From assembly GCA_028023455.1 (NCBI GenBank), contig JAQFVV010006232.1, forward strand, positions 124,001 to 188,000: a DNA stretch of 64,000 nucleotides, in the 5' to 3' direction. Under the pieces are notes generated by a model. That model did no database searches. It was not told where the DNA came from and saw only the letters and a list, made by a program, of their open reading frames with translations. Every line of letters begins with the position of its first letter. Within the stretch, counting starts at the first letter, position 1. Made by a program: the position numbers and the translations under genes. Of the stretch, positions 34,026 through 46,730 are shown piece by piece. The stretch comes from Epiperipatus broadwayi. Lineage: Eukaryota; Onychophora; Udeonychophora; Euonychophora; Peripatidae.

Positions 34026-37000
34026 ACTTACAAGCTTAAGAGAATAGGATCATATGATCTATGACTCTTATTTTGATTATATTGTTAGCTTTTATATTTC
34101 ATTATTGAAGTATTTTGTTCATGCTAAGATGACTTTGAATGCTGTGAATTTACTTCCTCATTCCTTTAACAACTTTAGATAATTCTGTCCAGTTTTAATG
34201 GACAAATATAATCCTTCTTACCCCTTATTTTTTATCATTAATAAGTAAATACTTTTAAAATAAATATAAAAAAATATATATGAAAGAGCTTAGGTTTGCA
34301 TCTATGAAAGTTAAAATGTCAGAAAGTTCAAATCATTCAGTCCCTTTTATAATCATATATAAGTGATGTTATTAAATCCAAAATAAAACTCTTTTATGAC
34401 TCTATTACCAAAATCGCTCTGTGTTCCATGTTTAGAATTACTTTTACAACAATAATAAAAAAATATAATCATTACATAGATCATATCAACAAACACACTT
34501 AATACATTAAATATTTATGTGTATTGTTTATAGTCTATTTTTATGAATGTAATAACTGAAAAAAAAACCACATATAAAAAAAATAATAATTTTATTAAAA
34601 GCCGTAAACTTTATTATTTATATATGCATTCCAAATGAATAAAATTAAATCATAATTTTATGTTGCAATAATAATAACACCTTTCTGGCCTTAATATTTT
34701 GTTGTCATAGTAACCTGAGTCATGCTTTTGGGTAATACATTTTCTATTAAGAGAATAATAATAAAAAAAATTTATGCTTGACATTCCATCATATATCAAA
34801 TTTACACCAAATTTCAATTGGCACTATATATATATACACGTACATGACATTGCAACATTTTTAAATGATATCTATCATTAGAATGGTTCCTGAAAGTAAT
34901 GTGAAAATAATGCTAATACTACTATAGCCTATTCTCATTTTATTCTTAGGATTGTTTAAGTATATATTTCCTCTCCATGATTAATCAGTTAAGAATAATT
35001 AATGTGTGCTATTATCATTCTCAAAGTCCATGCCGGAAGCAATAACATGGACAAGTTAATAAAAATTCAAATAGAATCCATTCTGCAGAATAGTCCTTCA
35101 TTCAAAAGATGTTGCCCTATATCATGATCTTTACTAACATCAAGTACAAATAAAAAACTATATTTAGAAGATATAACCTTCTACTCACCATTTGGGATTA
35201 GATGATGCATCTGGAAATTTACCAGTACTCTGAAAAAAACATTGTGATAAAATAATGCTTTAATAGTATAAGATGCTTAGTTTGATCATTATCAATAATT
35301 TAAAAGATAATTACTATAATATGTTGCCACCCTACTTCATTTAATTGCCTAATATAAAGCGTGTTGCACTATATTATCAGTTATTAAATTATTTATGTTT
35401 ACTGATTTTTGCTTTCTTGTCTTTAGGTTACTACTTTTCCTAACTTTTGTTGCTTTGTTGCCAACTTGTAGTTGAATTATTTTTCATTAGCGTAAACCTT
35501 TTCCTGCAGCTATATATATATATAAACATTATTTTATAGTAAAGAGATTTTAAGTATTTTCTGATCTAATATTTAAAGAGAAGTTTAATCAGAAATTGTC
35601 ATTAAAATTTGTAAATCAGAATTCTGAAAAGAGAAAAAGGGCTCCAATTTTCTTTAGCTGCCAATTTGAAATCTGAGAGTTTTTTTTTTCAAAGGTCATT
35701 CTTAGCCTATAGATAAATTTTCTTAGTTAAACCACCTGCCTGCCTCCAAATTACTAACTGTAAATAATCCAGTTTTGTAATTAAACTATGCAGGTAAAAT
35801 CTTTAATATAAAGAAAGTAATATTGGTTTTTGTTTCATCTTGGAATAACTTTCTCAATTAATTTCTTCATTATCTATAAGTTTGAATAGTTATTATCATC
35901 TAAAAATCCAATTTATTACATGCAGAACTAGAGCATAGTTGACTGATTAACTTGCAAACTATATTAGTTATATATTATGATAAAAAAGAGAAAGAGAAAA
36001 AGAAAAGCGATTGCATTTAATTGCATTAAGAACGGCAGAGCTTACGGTTTTTTTTTATTTATGTTTAAATTTCGTTTTGACTTAAAAAATAAATTAGAAA
36101 ACGAATTTCGGATTTAATATATAACTTACATTATTTTTGATATAATTATTATAATTATAATTATAGTAGCAAAGCATCCAACTGATAGTTACATTATCTG
36201 GAGGAAGATGGGACTTCTGAAGACATAAAAAGCACGGCTTTAATTTCTTAAGAGAAATAGTGAAATATAGTCATATATATTAAACTTGTTAATATTAGAA
36301 TTTATGTCAACCCTAAATAATTATATATCTAGGATATAAATAGGCAGGATTCAAAGCTTTTTAACTCCAGAACCATAATTTGTGCAAATTTGAATCATGT
36401 AATGCGAATTTATGATAAGTTAAAACTGAAAAGAAATAAAGTTACTGATAATAAATCATTAGATGTATGTTCCATTCATGGATAAATAACGATTAATCAG
36501 TAATAGCAAAGGTAAAATAGATCACCGAGAATATCTTCACATTGTTTATATAATCAAATGTCAAGAATCAAATTACTCGTACAGACTAAAGTGAATCCAG
36601 AGCTGATATTAATGCAACATTAAAACAGTATATGCTGAGATAGAATTGATTTCATCGCACACAACATAGTCAGTGCGCGCGCGCATAATATAAAGTTTGA
36701 AAAGTAGAAATGAACACAGACAGAATTTACTATATATATTTATTCAAAATCTATAGACCGGTATGGCTGAAATAATAGTTACATAATTTTTTTTATATTT
36801 TAAACGTTAGATAGAGTATGAAAAATCAAAAATATAATTTTGATTTTAACAAATATAAAATATTTTTGGAAAATATATATTTTTTCTTTATCATGTACCT
36901 TGATTATAATTATTCGTTAATATATTAGTTAAAGAATTTTTTTTTAATTAAATGGTTTTAATTAATGTAAATCGAAAAACAGGATGATGTAATAAAATTA

Positions 37001-37168
37001 TTATCAATTATTTTTTATTAATCAAGATGGAAATAAAAACTTACTCAATTATCCTGTTTTCAAATTCCACTATAGACTATAAATAATGGTTTTATATAAA
37101 CTGATTATCATTAAGTTGTTAGGCTACAGAGAATATAATTGTTGTGTTGAAAGCCATCTTCAAAGTTT
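34026..37168. other. AT-rich spacer, no gene seen
   Basis: Only chance frames. A short alternating GC tract (gcgcgcgcgc) near 36677 stands out because CpG is otherwise rare here. No gene or element is recognised. Confidence 0.5.
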
Positions 37169-37169
37169 A

Positions 37170-37202
<33 letters not shown>

Positions 37203-37295
37203 TAAAATTATATTATTTTTTTTTTTTTTTATTTTTTTTTATTTATTACTTCTCTTTATTTTTTTTTTTTTTTTTTTTTAATATTATTATTTTAT

Positions 37296-37335
<40 letters not shown>
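37169..37335. repeat. T-rich low-complexity tract
   Basis: About 165 bases that are almost all T, broken by short A/T interruptions, with individual T runs up to about 30. It may be a slippage product or an assembly-uncertain homopolymer zone. Read as the minus strand it would be an A tail, but I see no element body beside it. Confidence 0.9.
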
Positions 37336-37341
<6 letters not shown>

Positions 37342-38399
37342 GACCTATTGCCAGTCTCCATATTGGTAGAGTTTGAACTGTCTTAGAAGTGGAGATGCCT
37401 TTTCTGTGATTTCATAGTTCAATACGTGAGAGAGTGATCATTTGGTTGGCTGAAATCCAGAAAATTATAGAAGTTCAATAGCAATGAAAAATGCCAATGG
37501 TTGCTTAATGTATGCCTATCCTGGACATAACCCCACAATTCCAGCAATATACATTACGTATGTGCTGCTTTATACAATATATGCATAAAAATACAGAGAA
37601 AAAAATTACCATCAGTCTCACATATTTTGAATATAATTCTAAAAGAATAAAAAAAAAAATATTTCTTTCCACTAAGTTATTTTACTTGAACTTTTTTTGA
37701 AAGAAGGGAAAATTTTCTTACAATAACTCTACATAAAACATTTTGGGAATAAAATTAAAGTAATTGAGTGATAAAAATGGATTTCGGAAAAAGAACTTTC
37801 TCAAAGTAAGAGAACAGAAGTTATTCCCTAAATGAAAAACATTTTAAATTTAAACTGACTTAAGCAAATAAACAATTTTTAATAAAATGTAAGTAATTAT
37901 CTGATGTAATTGTTTTGGAAGAAAAAACTTTCTCAGAGCTAGAACAAACGAATTTTGAAGTAGAACTTTCAAAAATGTTGTTTATACTTAAAAGTAATCT
38001 GAAGAATAAAATTTTCACCAGAAATTTGAAAGGAATAATATTTTTTTCTTTTCTTATTTTAAAAATTTTTGTATAACATTTTAAAAGTTATAACTTGTTT
38101 TATATAAAGTGAATGCAATTGGAATTAATAGTACTTTAATATAAAAGCTGCAAAATAGGGGAGATAGGAGGTCTTTTCACACCCACAATAAATGAGTAAT
38201 GTCACAATGACGTCAAATTGAAAAAAAAAAATCCCTATGAGTATATTTGAAAACATGTTTTTTTTTATTAATGCAATGTTTTTTTGTAATACTTCAACAT
38301 TTTCTGTTATGTCTAGATTTCTGTCTGACAAGAGCTATTACATTGCATTGTGATTTTAATTATGTTCTTCATTGCATATTAAAAAATGATGAATATTTG

Positions 38400-39260
38400 G
38401 AAATTACCAAGTACCGAAATGGATGCTGTGCTCTATTTCCAACAACAAGGCATCTTGCCATCAGTGAAAAGTGTGTCCAAATGGACATAACATGAGTTTG
38501 TATGTGCACATGTCGGACAAGCAATGGCATTGTAGTGTCCAAGGTTGCAACACTAAAATTGTCATTTGCAAGGGGATATGATTGGAAATTTCAAGAATTC
38601 CTATTCTAACCATAATCTGATTCATATACAGTTGGTCTTGAAAATTAACTTCTGTAAAATGGGGAGAACACGAGCTTGGATTATCAGATAAAACTGTCAT
38701 TGACTGGAATAACTACATGAAAAACATTTGTATCACCATTATGTTAAAATGGGAAAACTGAAAAATTGGAGGGATTAACAAAATTGTGGTAATTGATGAG
38801 AGCCTATTTTCCAGAAGAAAGAATCAAGTGAGCTGAATACTCCCCAAGCAGTGGATGTTTGGTGGCTTATATAGGGAAACAGATAAATGTTTTATTATGA
38901 AAATTGAAGACAGGAGCAGTGGACTCTCATGGAAGCCATCAAACATAATGTTGAAGAAGGATCTACCATATATTTAGACTGTTGGAAGTCATACAAAACT
39001 AATGAATTTTGTGAAGCTGGTTACGATCAGTTCCAAGTCAACCACACATATAATTTCATGAACCCAGAAATAGGAGTGCACATCCAAAATATTGAAAGAC
39101 TATGGGATTCTGCTAAATGGAGATATAAGTAACAATGAGGGACATCAAGACAGCATTTGGATTCCTACCTAGTGGAATTCATGTGAAGAATGCACAAAAA
39201 TGAGGACATCTTCATAGCAATACTTAACAACATCAAAGAAATGTTTCCACCAGGATAAAT
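38400..39260 (+). pseudogene. Merlin (IS1595-like) transposase pseudogene
   Basis: Pieces appear in order across frames: a zinc-ribbon-like CPNGHNMSLYVHMSDKQWHC near 38475; IVVIDESLFSRRKNQ (first catalytic Asp) near 38785; KQWMFGGLYRETDKCF then KIEDRSSG near 38845-38910; the open frame 38929-39132 with EGSTIYLDCWKSY (second Asp), QVNHTYNFMNPEIGVH and IERLWDSAKWRYK (catalytic Glu); then LDSYLVEFM and FIAILNNIKEMFPPG. The DDE triad positions are all present, but several stops and frameshifts break the gene. Terminal inverted repeats could not be fixed. Intact Merlin transposases are about 300 residues and act by cut-and-paste. Confidence 0.85.
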
Positions 39261-39644
39261 AAAATGTAATAAAAGTGTAATAATTAATAAGTATTTTTTT
39301 GTAGTTTTGGTTTAATTTCTTTATAGAAAATGATGTTTATTAGCAGTTCTATGACAATCCCAGCATACTTTGCAATCACATGATTTCATTTTCGAAGCAA
39401 AATTTTTTACTGCAGATCTCCATTTTCTGTGTAATAATACATATCAAAACTTTGGTTTTAACACATAAATTCCTGTTATATATTATATGGTAAGTGTTGT
39501 AGGAATGTAGTTAATGTATTTTTATCCAAATTACTTAAAAATCAAAATCATTTACTGTTTGTTTGGTGTATATTTAAACTAACTATTATTTTTGATTAAT
39601 GGCATCATTATTGTAATATTGCAAATCACATTTTATTTTTATTT

Positions 39645-39865
39645 TAAATGTCATTCTTAAAAGTAGTTAGTGTTGAAAGTCACATTTTTTTAAAACTTGT
39701 TAATGTTGAAAGCTGTACATATTTATTCAAGTTGCATTTTTTTGTTAATGTTGAAAGTCATACATATTTGTGAAAGTCCATTTTTTTTGGAAACTTGTTA
39801 ATGTTGAAATTTTATTTTAAATGTCATTCTTAAAAGTTGTTTGTTAATGTTGAAAGTTTTACTAT
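39645..39865. repeat. Degenerate tandem repeat after Merlin relic
   Basis: Five imperfect units of roughly 40-60 bp, each containing gttaatgttgaaagt (near 39668, 39705, 39751, 39799 and 39842). A tttaaatgtcattcttaaaa segment also occurs twice, near 39643 and 39814. Confidence 0.8.
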
Positions 39866-39890
39866 TTTTTACTTTTACTTATTTTTTGTC

Positions 39891-40139
39891 CTGCAACACA
39901 GAGCACGTATTAGACCTGATGCACCTGTTCACATTCTTATCAACCTCCTGATAACTTTGTAATTCTTGCTAAAATACAATGTACAAGATCCATGTACACA
40001 TTTTTTTTTGCTGAAGAAAGTCATATACAAGATCCGTGTACATGTTATTTTGGTCAGATCACAAGATTACAAAGTTATCAACAGACTGATATGAATGTGA
40101 ACAGGTGAAGTAGGTCTAATACATGCTCTGTGCTGCAGC
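39891..40139. repeat. Foldback element, about 100-bp arms
   Basis: The ends ctgcaacacagagcacgtat and atacatgctctgtgctgcag are near-perfect inverted repeats. Pairing continues through gtgaacaggt and gataactttgtaat. The arms approach each other at tccatgtacac and gtgtacatg around a T run. It is a non-autonomous inverted-repeat element of unknown family; no hammerhead core was found. Confidence 0.8.
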
Positions 40140-43100
40140 TTTAATACTAAAGTACAAATTAGTAATCAAAATATTTTATTTTATATTGGAATAAGCACAT
40201 ATGTGGTCATTTTGTATACTATTAAAATGGAATAACATTGATATATATTTTTAAAAAATTAAATAGTTTGTATATTTCACGCACAATGCATACACATATA
40301 TGTGCAATCATTTATATATTCTTTACATAGGAAAATATTAGCTTATAAATGGTTGAAATATAATGTGCACCTATTTAAATTCTTTTATAATTGATGTAAT
40401 GCTAAAATAGAATATTTATTAGTTTATTAATGATGGGAGAATTTGTAACAACATCTACAATATATATATATATTGTGACTATCAGGTTTTGCAGTAGAAC
40501 TGAATATCAAGTCTTATGATGGTACATTAATATAAAAAAAATAAATTAAATATTGCATTTTCTAGTGAATAAATTTTATTGTTAAATAGTAAATAAAGTG
40601 CATCTGTAACTTATTAGTTACTTCATAATGGATATTATAAGATGGTAATAATTTAACAAGTCTTATATGTGTAATTTTATATTTAAACTTAATAAGTTAA
40701 CTCTTGCATAATTTATAAATATTTAACCATAGAGTTGTTATTGATTTAAGGCATAAATGAGTTTAATCTTTTAGAGTAGTAAAACTAAAATAATCTTAGT
40801 TTAGCTGTTATATTCTTTTATTAAATTTGAAATTTGTCATAGAACATTAAAATAAGGTTTAAAAAAACTTTAGGGAAGGTCCTAAATTTTTAGCTAGTTT
40901 CAAATAAAGAATATTATTTAATTTTAGTAGTATAAATAATATATTTTACAGTTTAATTAAAGTATAACGATAAATGCTAATTTAATAGCAGTGTAATCAA
41001 GTTTTACTTAAAAAATCCTAAAGTTATCTAATTAGAAAGTTTGTTATTGTTAAATCAATTATTATTCCTAGATAAAGAATTTAATAATAGAATGTGTGAG
41101 TGTGCATGCCTGAAATTTTCTAATAACTTAAAATTTACTTCCTGGTTGAAAAATTTAATGTTTAGAAGTCAATTTAAATATTTTATATTTTAAATATATC
41201 TATTTTAAAAGATATAATATAAAAGAATGTTCTGAGATTTTATAAACGAGTATTTAAATAAATATTCTCAACATTTTATTAATATAATAATTTTTATTTT
41301 ATTAAATAATGTAAATCTTTAATGTATTTAAATAATGTATATTTTTACTGTAATAGATTTCAGTGTACTAAATAACATGTTAAATAATTATTTAAAAAAT
41401 GATATAATCCTCAATGAATTACTGTTTTGATTTTCTGTTTAGACGAAATTATAATTAGTCAAAGTTATTTTTAGAAAATTTCAGCAACAGTCAGAAAATT
41501 TTGAACTTACAGTTAAGTGGGTTATCTAAAATGGACACTTCAATTGTCAGTCATTCAATCAATGCCATTCACATGTCTTACTATATGAAAGTCTGATATT
41601 GTTAAACCAACACATACACCTATCCATACACACCTACCTATAAATTTCTATCTTCACACATCTAATTTGTTTACCGTGCTAATTTTTTCTAACTAATTTT
41701 ATATGTTAATTAGGTAAAGTATGCATTGTTAAGCAGTAAATATATATTCAGGTATCTTATAATTAAAAACTTTTCAAGGATTTTAAATTTCAACAAGATT
41801 GAATTATGGGAAATTATACAGCATATATTTCAGAAAGTAAATTGTTGTCTTGAAAATTTATCATGATAATAGAATTTAATCAAAGATATTATTCCTGCAT
41901 AGTAAGAACATTGTTAATTTCAATTTATTTATTATATTCAAACTTCATTTTAAAAAGGATAATATCTAAGTTATATGGTAGAAGTTTTAAGATATTTTAC
42001 AATAATATTAAAAAGATTTTAACTTCGTTTCTAAAAGAACTTTATGAAATGATTGCATTTGAATAATACTGAATATCCTATTGTTTTTTAAGTATGTTTT
42101 TTTTTTTTTTTTGGTATAATTTCATTTTATATGGAATTTGAACTATATAACCAAATTGAAGAACCGTTCAAATGTTGAGAGAATTTAAATATGTTAATTG
42201 TTAATGAGTGAATATTTGTAATCAATAAGGAATTATTTATTTATATAATTTATGGATGCTTATTTTCAAAATATTGGTATCTTGAAATTACTTTAAAGAA
42301 ATAAAATGTTTGTCTCATTATGAATAAATATGAATAAATGCTACATTTTAAGATTATTATGTCTATTTGCTATAAAATAGTTTAATAATGGAAAAGATTT
42401 TATTTATGCATTTGTTATATTTAAAAAAACTTGTGTTACTGAATGCTATAGTAGAATATCTGTTTATTCAAAATAAAATTATGTATGAAAGGAAAATAAA
42501 ACTCTGCTTTGACCTTATGCTTATTAATCAGCATACTATTGATAAAAGACTGAAATTTATTAACTATGCTTGATTATTATTATTTTAAATGACTTGTATT
42601 AAAAAAGATATAAAATTTATTTATTATTGTTGATATCTGCAAGAATTTAATTTTATTCATTGATGAGTATTACAAATACTGACTTCAAAAAATGATTTTA
42701 ATGCATTCTCATTAGTTTTAAAAAAAGAATGAAATATATTTTTATTATGTTTGCTCCAAATTCTCAAATACATTTGCTCTTAAAAAAGTCGATTTTAATT
42801 TATTACTATATTCTTCTTAGTCTCCAGAAATATTTATTTAAATACCCCTTATCTTACCATGCTTCATTTTAGAGTTCCTTCATGTTTAATTTTAATTCTA
42901 AGTTTAATAATTGTTTGATTTAATAAAATATCGTCTTAAGGGTAAGATCCATATGTTGTTGCCACTATTGGTTTTTAAGAAATAAAGAGAATAACAAAAT
43001 TATTGATTGTGAGGTAATTCATCATAAAAGAATCCTGAGATTTTATTTATAAATTATTTGAAAAAGAATTGCCATGTTTAAGATCAAATTATTACAAAAA

Positions 43101-43400
43101 AGCTATATGGTATTAAAAAATGTGTTAATTTAATAATTTTGAAAAAGATAATCATGAGAATTATAAGATTTGGTTGTATTTTAATGCTTATTTTGCTCTT
43201 ATTACATCAGCATATGTGCACTTGATCTAGTCCATATATGTGTTTAAGCTTATTATAGTCTATATTATTACTGGCTATTTCTGGATAACCCTGAGTTGTT
43301 TGTTTGGCCTGCAAGCTATTACTTTTTGCTCTTTTTTATGTTACAATATATATAATATTATAATTTGATGTCTATATTTCTTCAAAGCAATATACATAAT
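40140..43400. other. AT-rich spacer, no gene seen
   Basis: Extremely AT-rich, with only short chance frames (for example at 41863 and 42388). Includes TA tracts near 40465 and a T run near 42098. No element is recognised. Confidence 0.5.
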
Positions 43401-43580
43401 TATATAATTGAATATTTTTAAATGCAGTAATCATATATATTTTAAAAATTTTATCCACTTAGGAGTGCTTTTGACTAGTGTTAGTTGACAAAGACTACGA
43501 GAATAGTCGAAAGTGCTCCTAAGTGGATAAAATTTTTAAAATATATCTGATTACTGTATTTATAAATATTCAATTATATA
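43401..43580. repeat. Small foldback with Penelope-like hairpin motif
   Basis: Arms of about 75 bp (tataattgaatatttttaaa and ccacttaggagtgcttt against their complements) enclose gacaaagactacgagaatag followed by TCGAAAG. That inner piece, a GACTA/TAGTC hairpin followed by TCGAAA, echoes the 3' hairpin of the Penelope-like relic at 14.0 kb. The link is suggestive only. Confidence 0.6.
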
Positions 43581-46579
43581 TATATTTGTAAATTAAAATA
43601 AGATTACGCATATAGTTTTGTTTGTCAATTTATGGAAATATCTATTTGTAAGTCAAAATCAGAATAATATATTTGTACTATTAGAGTACCCCCACGTCTC
43701 AAATTTCATTTTATTATTTCTAATTAATAAATTTGTTGATCATTATTTTAGGTTAGTCCAGTAAAATTATTTAATGTAAAATAGATTAAATTTTAAATAT
43801 GTCTATTTTCCCTTATTCACAATTCCCATCACTAAGGTCCTTGTTATTCCAAGTTAATTTTAAGCATAATATTTTGGTACATATACATATATTGTGTTTG
43901 GCCATATAGATAATTCTCCATGAGATTATTTGGATGGCATTGAGATAGTAAATAATGTCATTCACTTTATGATAATTAGTATTATATGATATCAATACAC
44001 TTATTGCATTTGATGGGCCATAGAATTGATGATAATCTGTATTGGTAGAATGATCCAGTATTTTTGATATATAATTATTTTTATAAATATGAATTACCTT
44101 TGCAATATGCCCTATGTTTGGCATTGGTTAGGTCTATTTTGCAATGTGTCTATATTATTTAAATATAATCACTGATAATGCTATATTTATAACTTATATA
44201 AATGTTCATTATTTATTTCATGTGCTGAGTATTACTCATGTTCATTGACAATGTTAACTGTGATCTTTGGGTTGATGATGATGATGATGATGATTGCCAT
44301 GACTCTCTCATACTCTTTATTCCATACTGTAAATTTATAGTATCATTAGTATTTTAAAAACACAAAAGTAAATTTAGTCATAATATTTAATCCTAAACAA
44401 ATATAGATGGTTTGCATTGAACATAGTGATAGGAAATGTAAAATTAAAAAAGTTTGGTTCATTAATAATATGAACTCAATGATAAACAGATAATCTAATA
44501 GTATTCAGATGAATGCAATTTGGAACATGCACCCTTAAATCTAAAATTTTGTATTTTCTTTGAATATTGTTTGGATATAACAATTGATTTTGATAAGGAT
44601 CCTCAGTACTAAAAATGTATTAAAGTTGTATTTAATATTTTCAATGTTTTCTCTAAATATATGTATTAATATTGCTTTTAATTTATTAAATTATGTTTAT
44701 TAATAAATAATTTTGTTTGTAACATTTTGTAAAGAATAAAATACAGCTCTATTTGTTAGCTATATGACATATAAATAATTATCTATTGGTCAAAGAAGAA
44801 TTAAAGAATTTCATTTTTACAATCCCAGAAACATTATGAAGAGTCTAAAATGACAATTATATTGCATTTGAGCTCAATTTCTTTTATTCATTACCTAATT
44901 TGTCTTCTATGTTTTTTTTCATTGTTTCCAATCTGTATCTCACTTATTTTTTTTTATTATGCTCTCTTGCATATTTAATGTAGCTTTTTCATTTTCCTTC
45001 TTAAATTACTCATTTTATATTATCAATTGTAAGAACTGAAGTTTTGTCTTCTCTAACTTTTCTTCCTGTTTTTCTTGACTTCTCTACATATTTTCTGTTA
45101 CTTGATTGAGCTTTTCTTATCAGATTTTTAATATGCTTTCCAATACAACCTGAATTAAAAAATATTTTTTTAAATGTGTTTACCAGTACTTGCTGATTTT
45201 TCTTATTTTTTACCATTTTACCCAGCACTTATTTATTCTTTTCCTATAAAAATTTTTTTTTCCATGGTTTACTTGCTCTTTTCTTTAATTTCTTTTAGCA
45301 TCTTCTCCTTTGTTTTATGACTTTCCTCATTATTTTTTTGCTTGTGTATAGAGTTTTCTGATTAAAAAAATTTTTTTCCACCATTCACTTTATGGTTTGT
45401 TTGCTTTCTTTTTACTTTCTTTGAGTATTCTTTCTATAGTTTGCTGAATCAATTTTACAATTATTTTTATGTAAATATTTTACATGAAACATAATTTTGG
45501 TCTTTCTATTTTTGGATAATATTATTATTGCCCATGATAGCTGACACTCCCTAATTTCTGGAATTTCTATTTCCTCTTCATTACTTATTTCTTTCTTTTC
45601 AAAATTTTCTGTTTTTTTTTTTAACTTTCAATTTTGTCAATATCAACTTTTTTGCTATTTCTATGTATTATTTTTTTCCAATGATAAAAACCATTATTTC
45701 TTTTAGTATTTCATTAAAGACTACTAATCCTCACACCATTCATGCACTTCTCTCTAATATTAATTATTACAAGAAAGTTAATTATTTTTCATATCTAATT
45801 ATCTTGCTAATTTAAAACCTTTTGCCTATTTGCCCACCTAACTATCTCTCCATATTTATTTATTTAGTGTCACCCTGATTCCAAATTATATATACTATAA
45901 CTTTATTTTTATTTGTTTATATACATTTATATCACTTCTAAACTTTTCTAATATTAGATGTCATAACCAATGTATTCAAGCAAACATATTAGTTACACTA
46001 TTTATGTACCAGAAATCTGGATATTGCCTATTCTGATGATTCTCAGAAACATAGATGAATGAATCAATCTCTGTATCTGTATAAATTCTCTTTGCATGAC
46101 ACTATCAAATTAGCTATTTCAGTGCTACATTCTTTATCCATTGTAAAAAAATATAACAATAAAAATTTAATTTTTTTAATTAGATTCAAAATAAGAATAT
46201 TGTTGTTGATGACAATAATCAAACCATGTTTCACTTATATAATTATTTTTCATAAGATATCCAGGTTTTACCTGTAGATCGCCATACTCCAAGTAAACCC
46301 ATAGAGAACTGCACTTAGCTACCATCTATAATTATATTTTACATATATGGAGCTTGAATTCTGCTGTTCCTTTCAACTCCAACTAAATCTAATTCCACAA
46401 ACATCTTACCACTTCCCTGATCAGAACATAATTTTTCAGGAGGAAGAATGATGTCTTCAGATACCTATTGAAATGAAACTAAAAAATAGCACAAATAACT
46501 AAATAATTTATATAACAAAACAATAATCTTCATTAGTGTCCATCATTATAAATAGTACATTTTTATTGTTAAGAGAATT
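43581..46579. other. AT-rich spacer, no gene seen
   Basis: Includes a (GAT)n tract at about 44273-44292. The interval 44880-45780 is pyrimidine-rich on the plus strand; its minus-strand translation is Lys-rich with many stops and may be an old element relic, but I cannot name it. Confidence 0.4.
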
Positions 46580-46730
46580 ATACATATATATATTATGTGT
46601 GCTGGTTCTGCATAAAATATGTATGGAATAATTTATCTTTCTCATATGTGTGCGGTTATGCATATTAGTTGTTTGATACGCCATGGAGGATGAATATAGA
46701 CTGAAAATCCTAACTTCAAATCTCTTTATT
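46580..46730 (+). repeat. Fragment of family 1 foldback end
   Basis: gtgctggttctgcataaaat, then ATGTAT, then aataatttatctttctcata and tatgcatattagttg correspond to stem II through the outer end of family 1 arms (compare 50350-50450). The CUGAUGA half is missing. Confidence 0.55.

Noticed and set aside
37169-37335. Poly-A tail of a minus-strand retroposed gene
   Set aside because: No gene or element body is recognisable next to the T-rich tract, so it is treated as low-complexity sequence.
44880-45780. Lys-rich minus-strand translation resembling a decayed coding region
   Set aside because: There are too many stops and frame changes to assign. Pyrimidine bias alone can produce this pattern.
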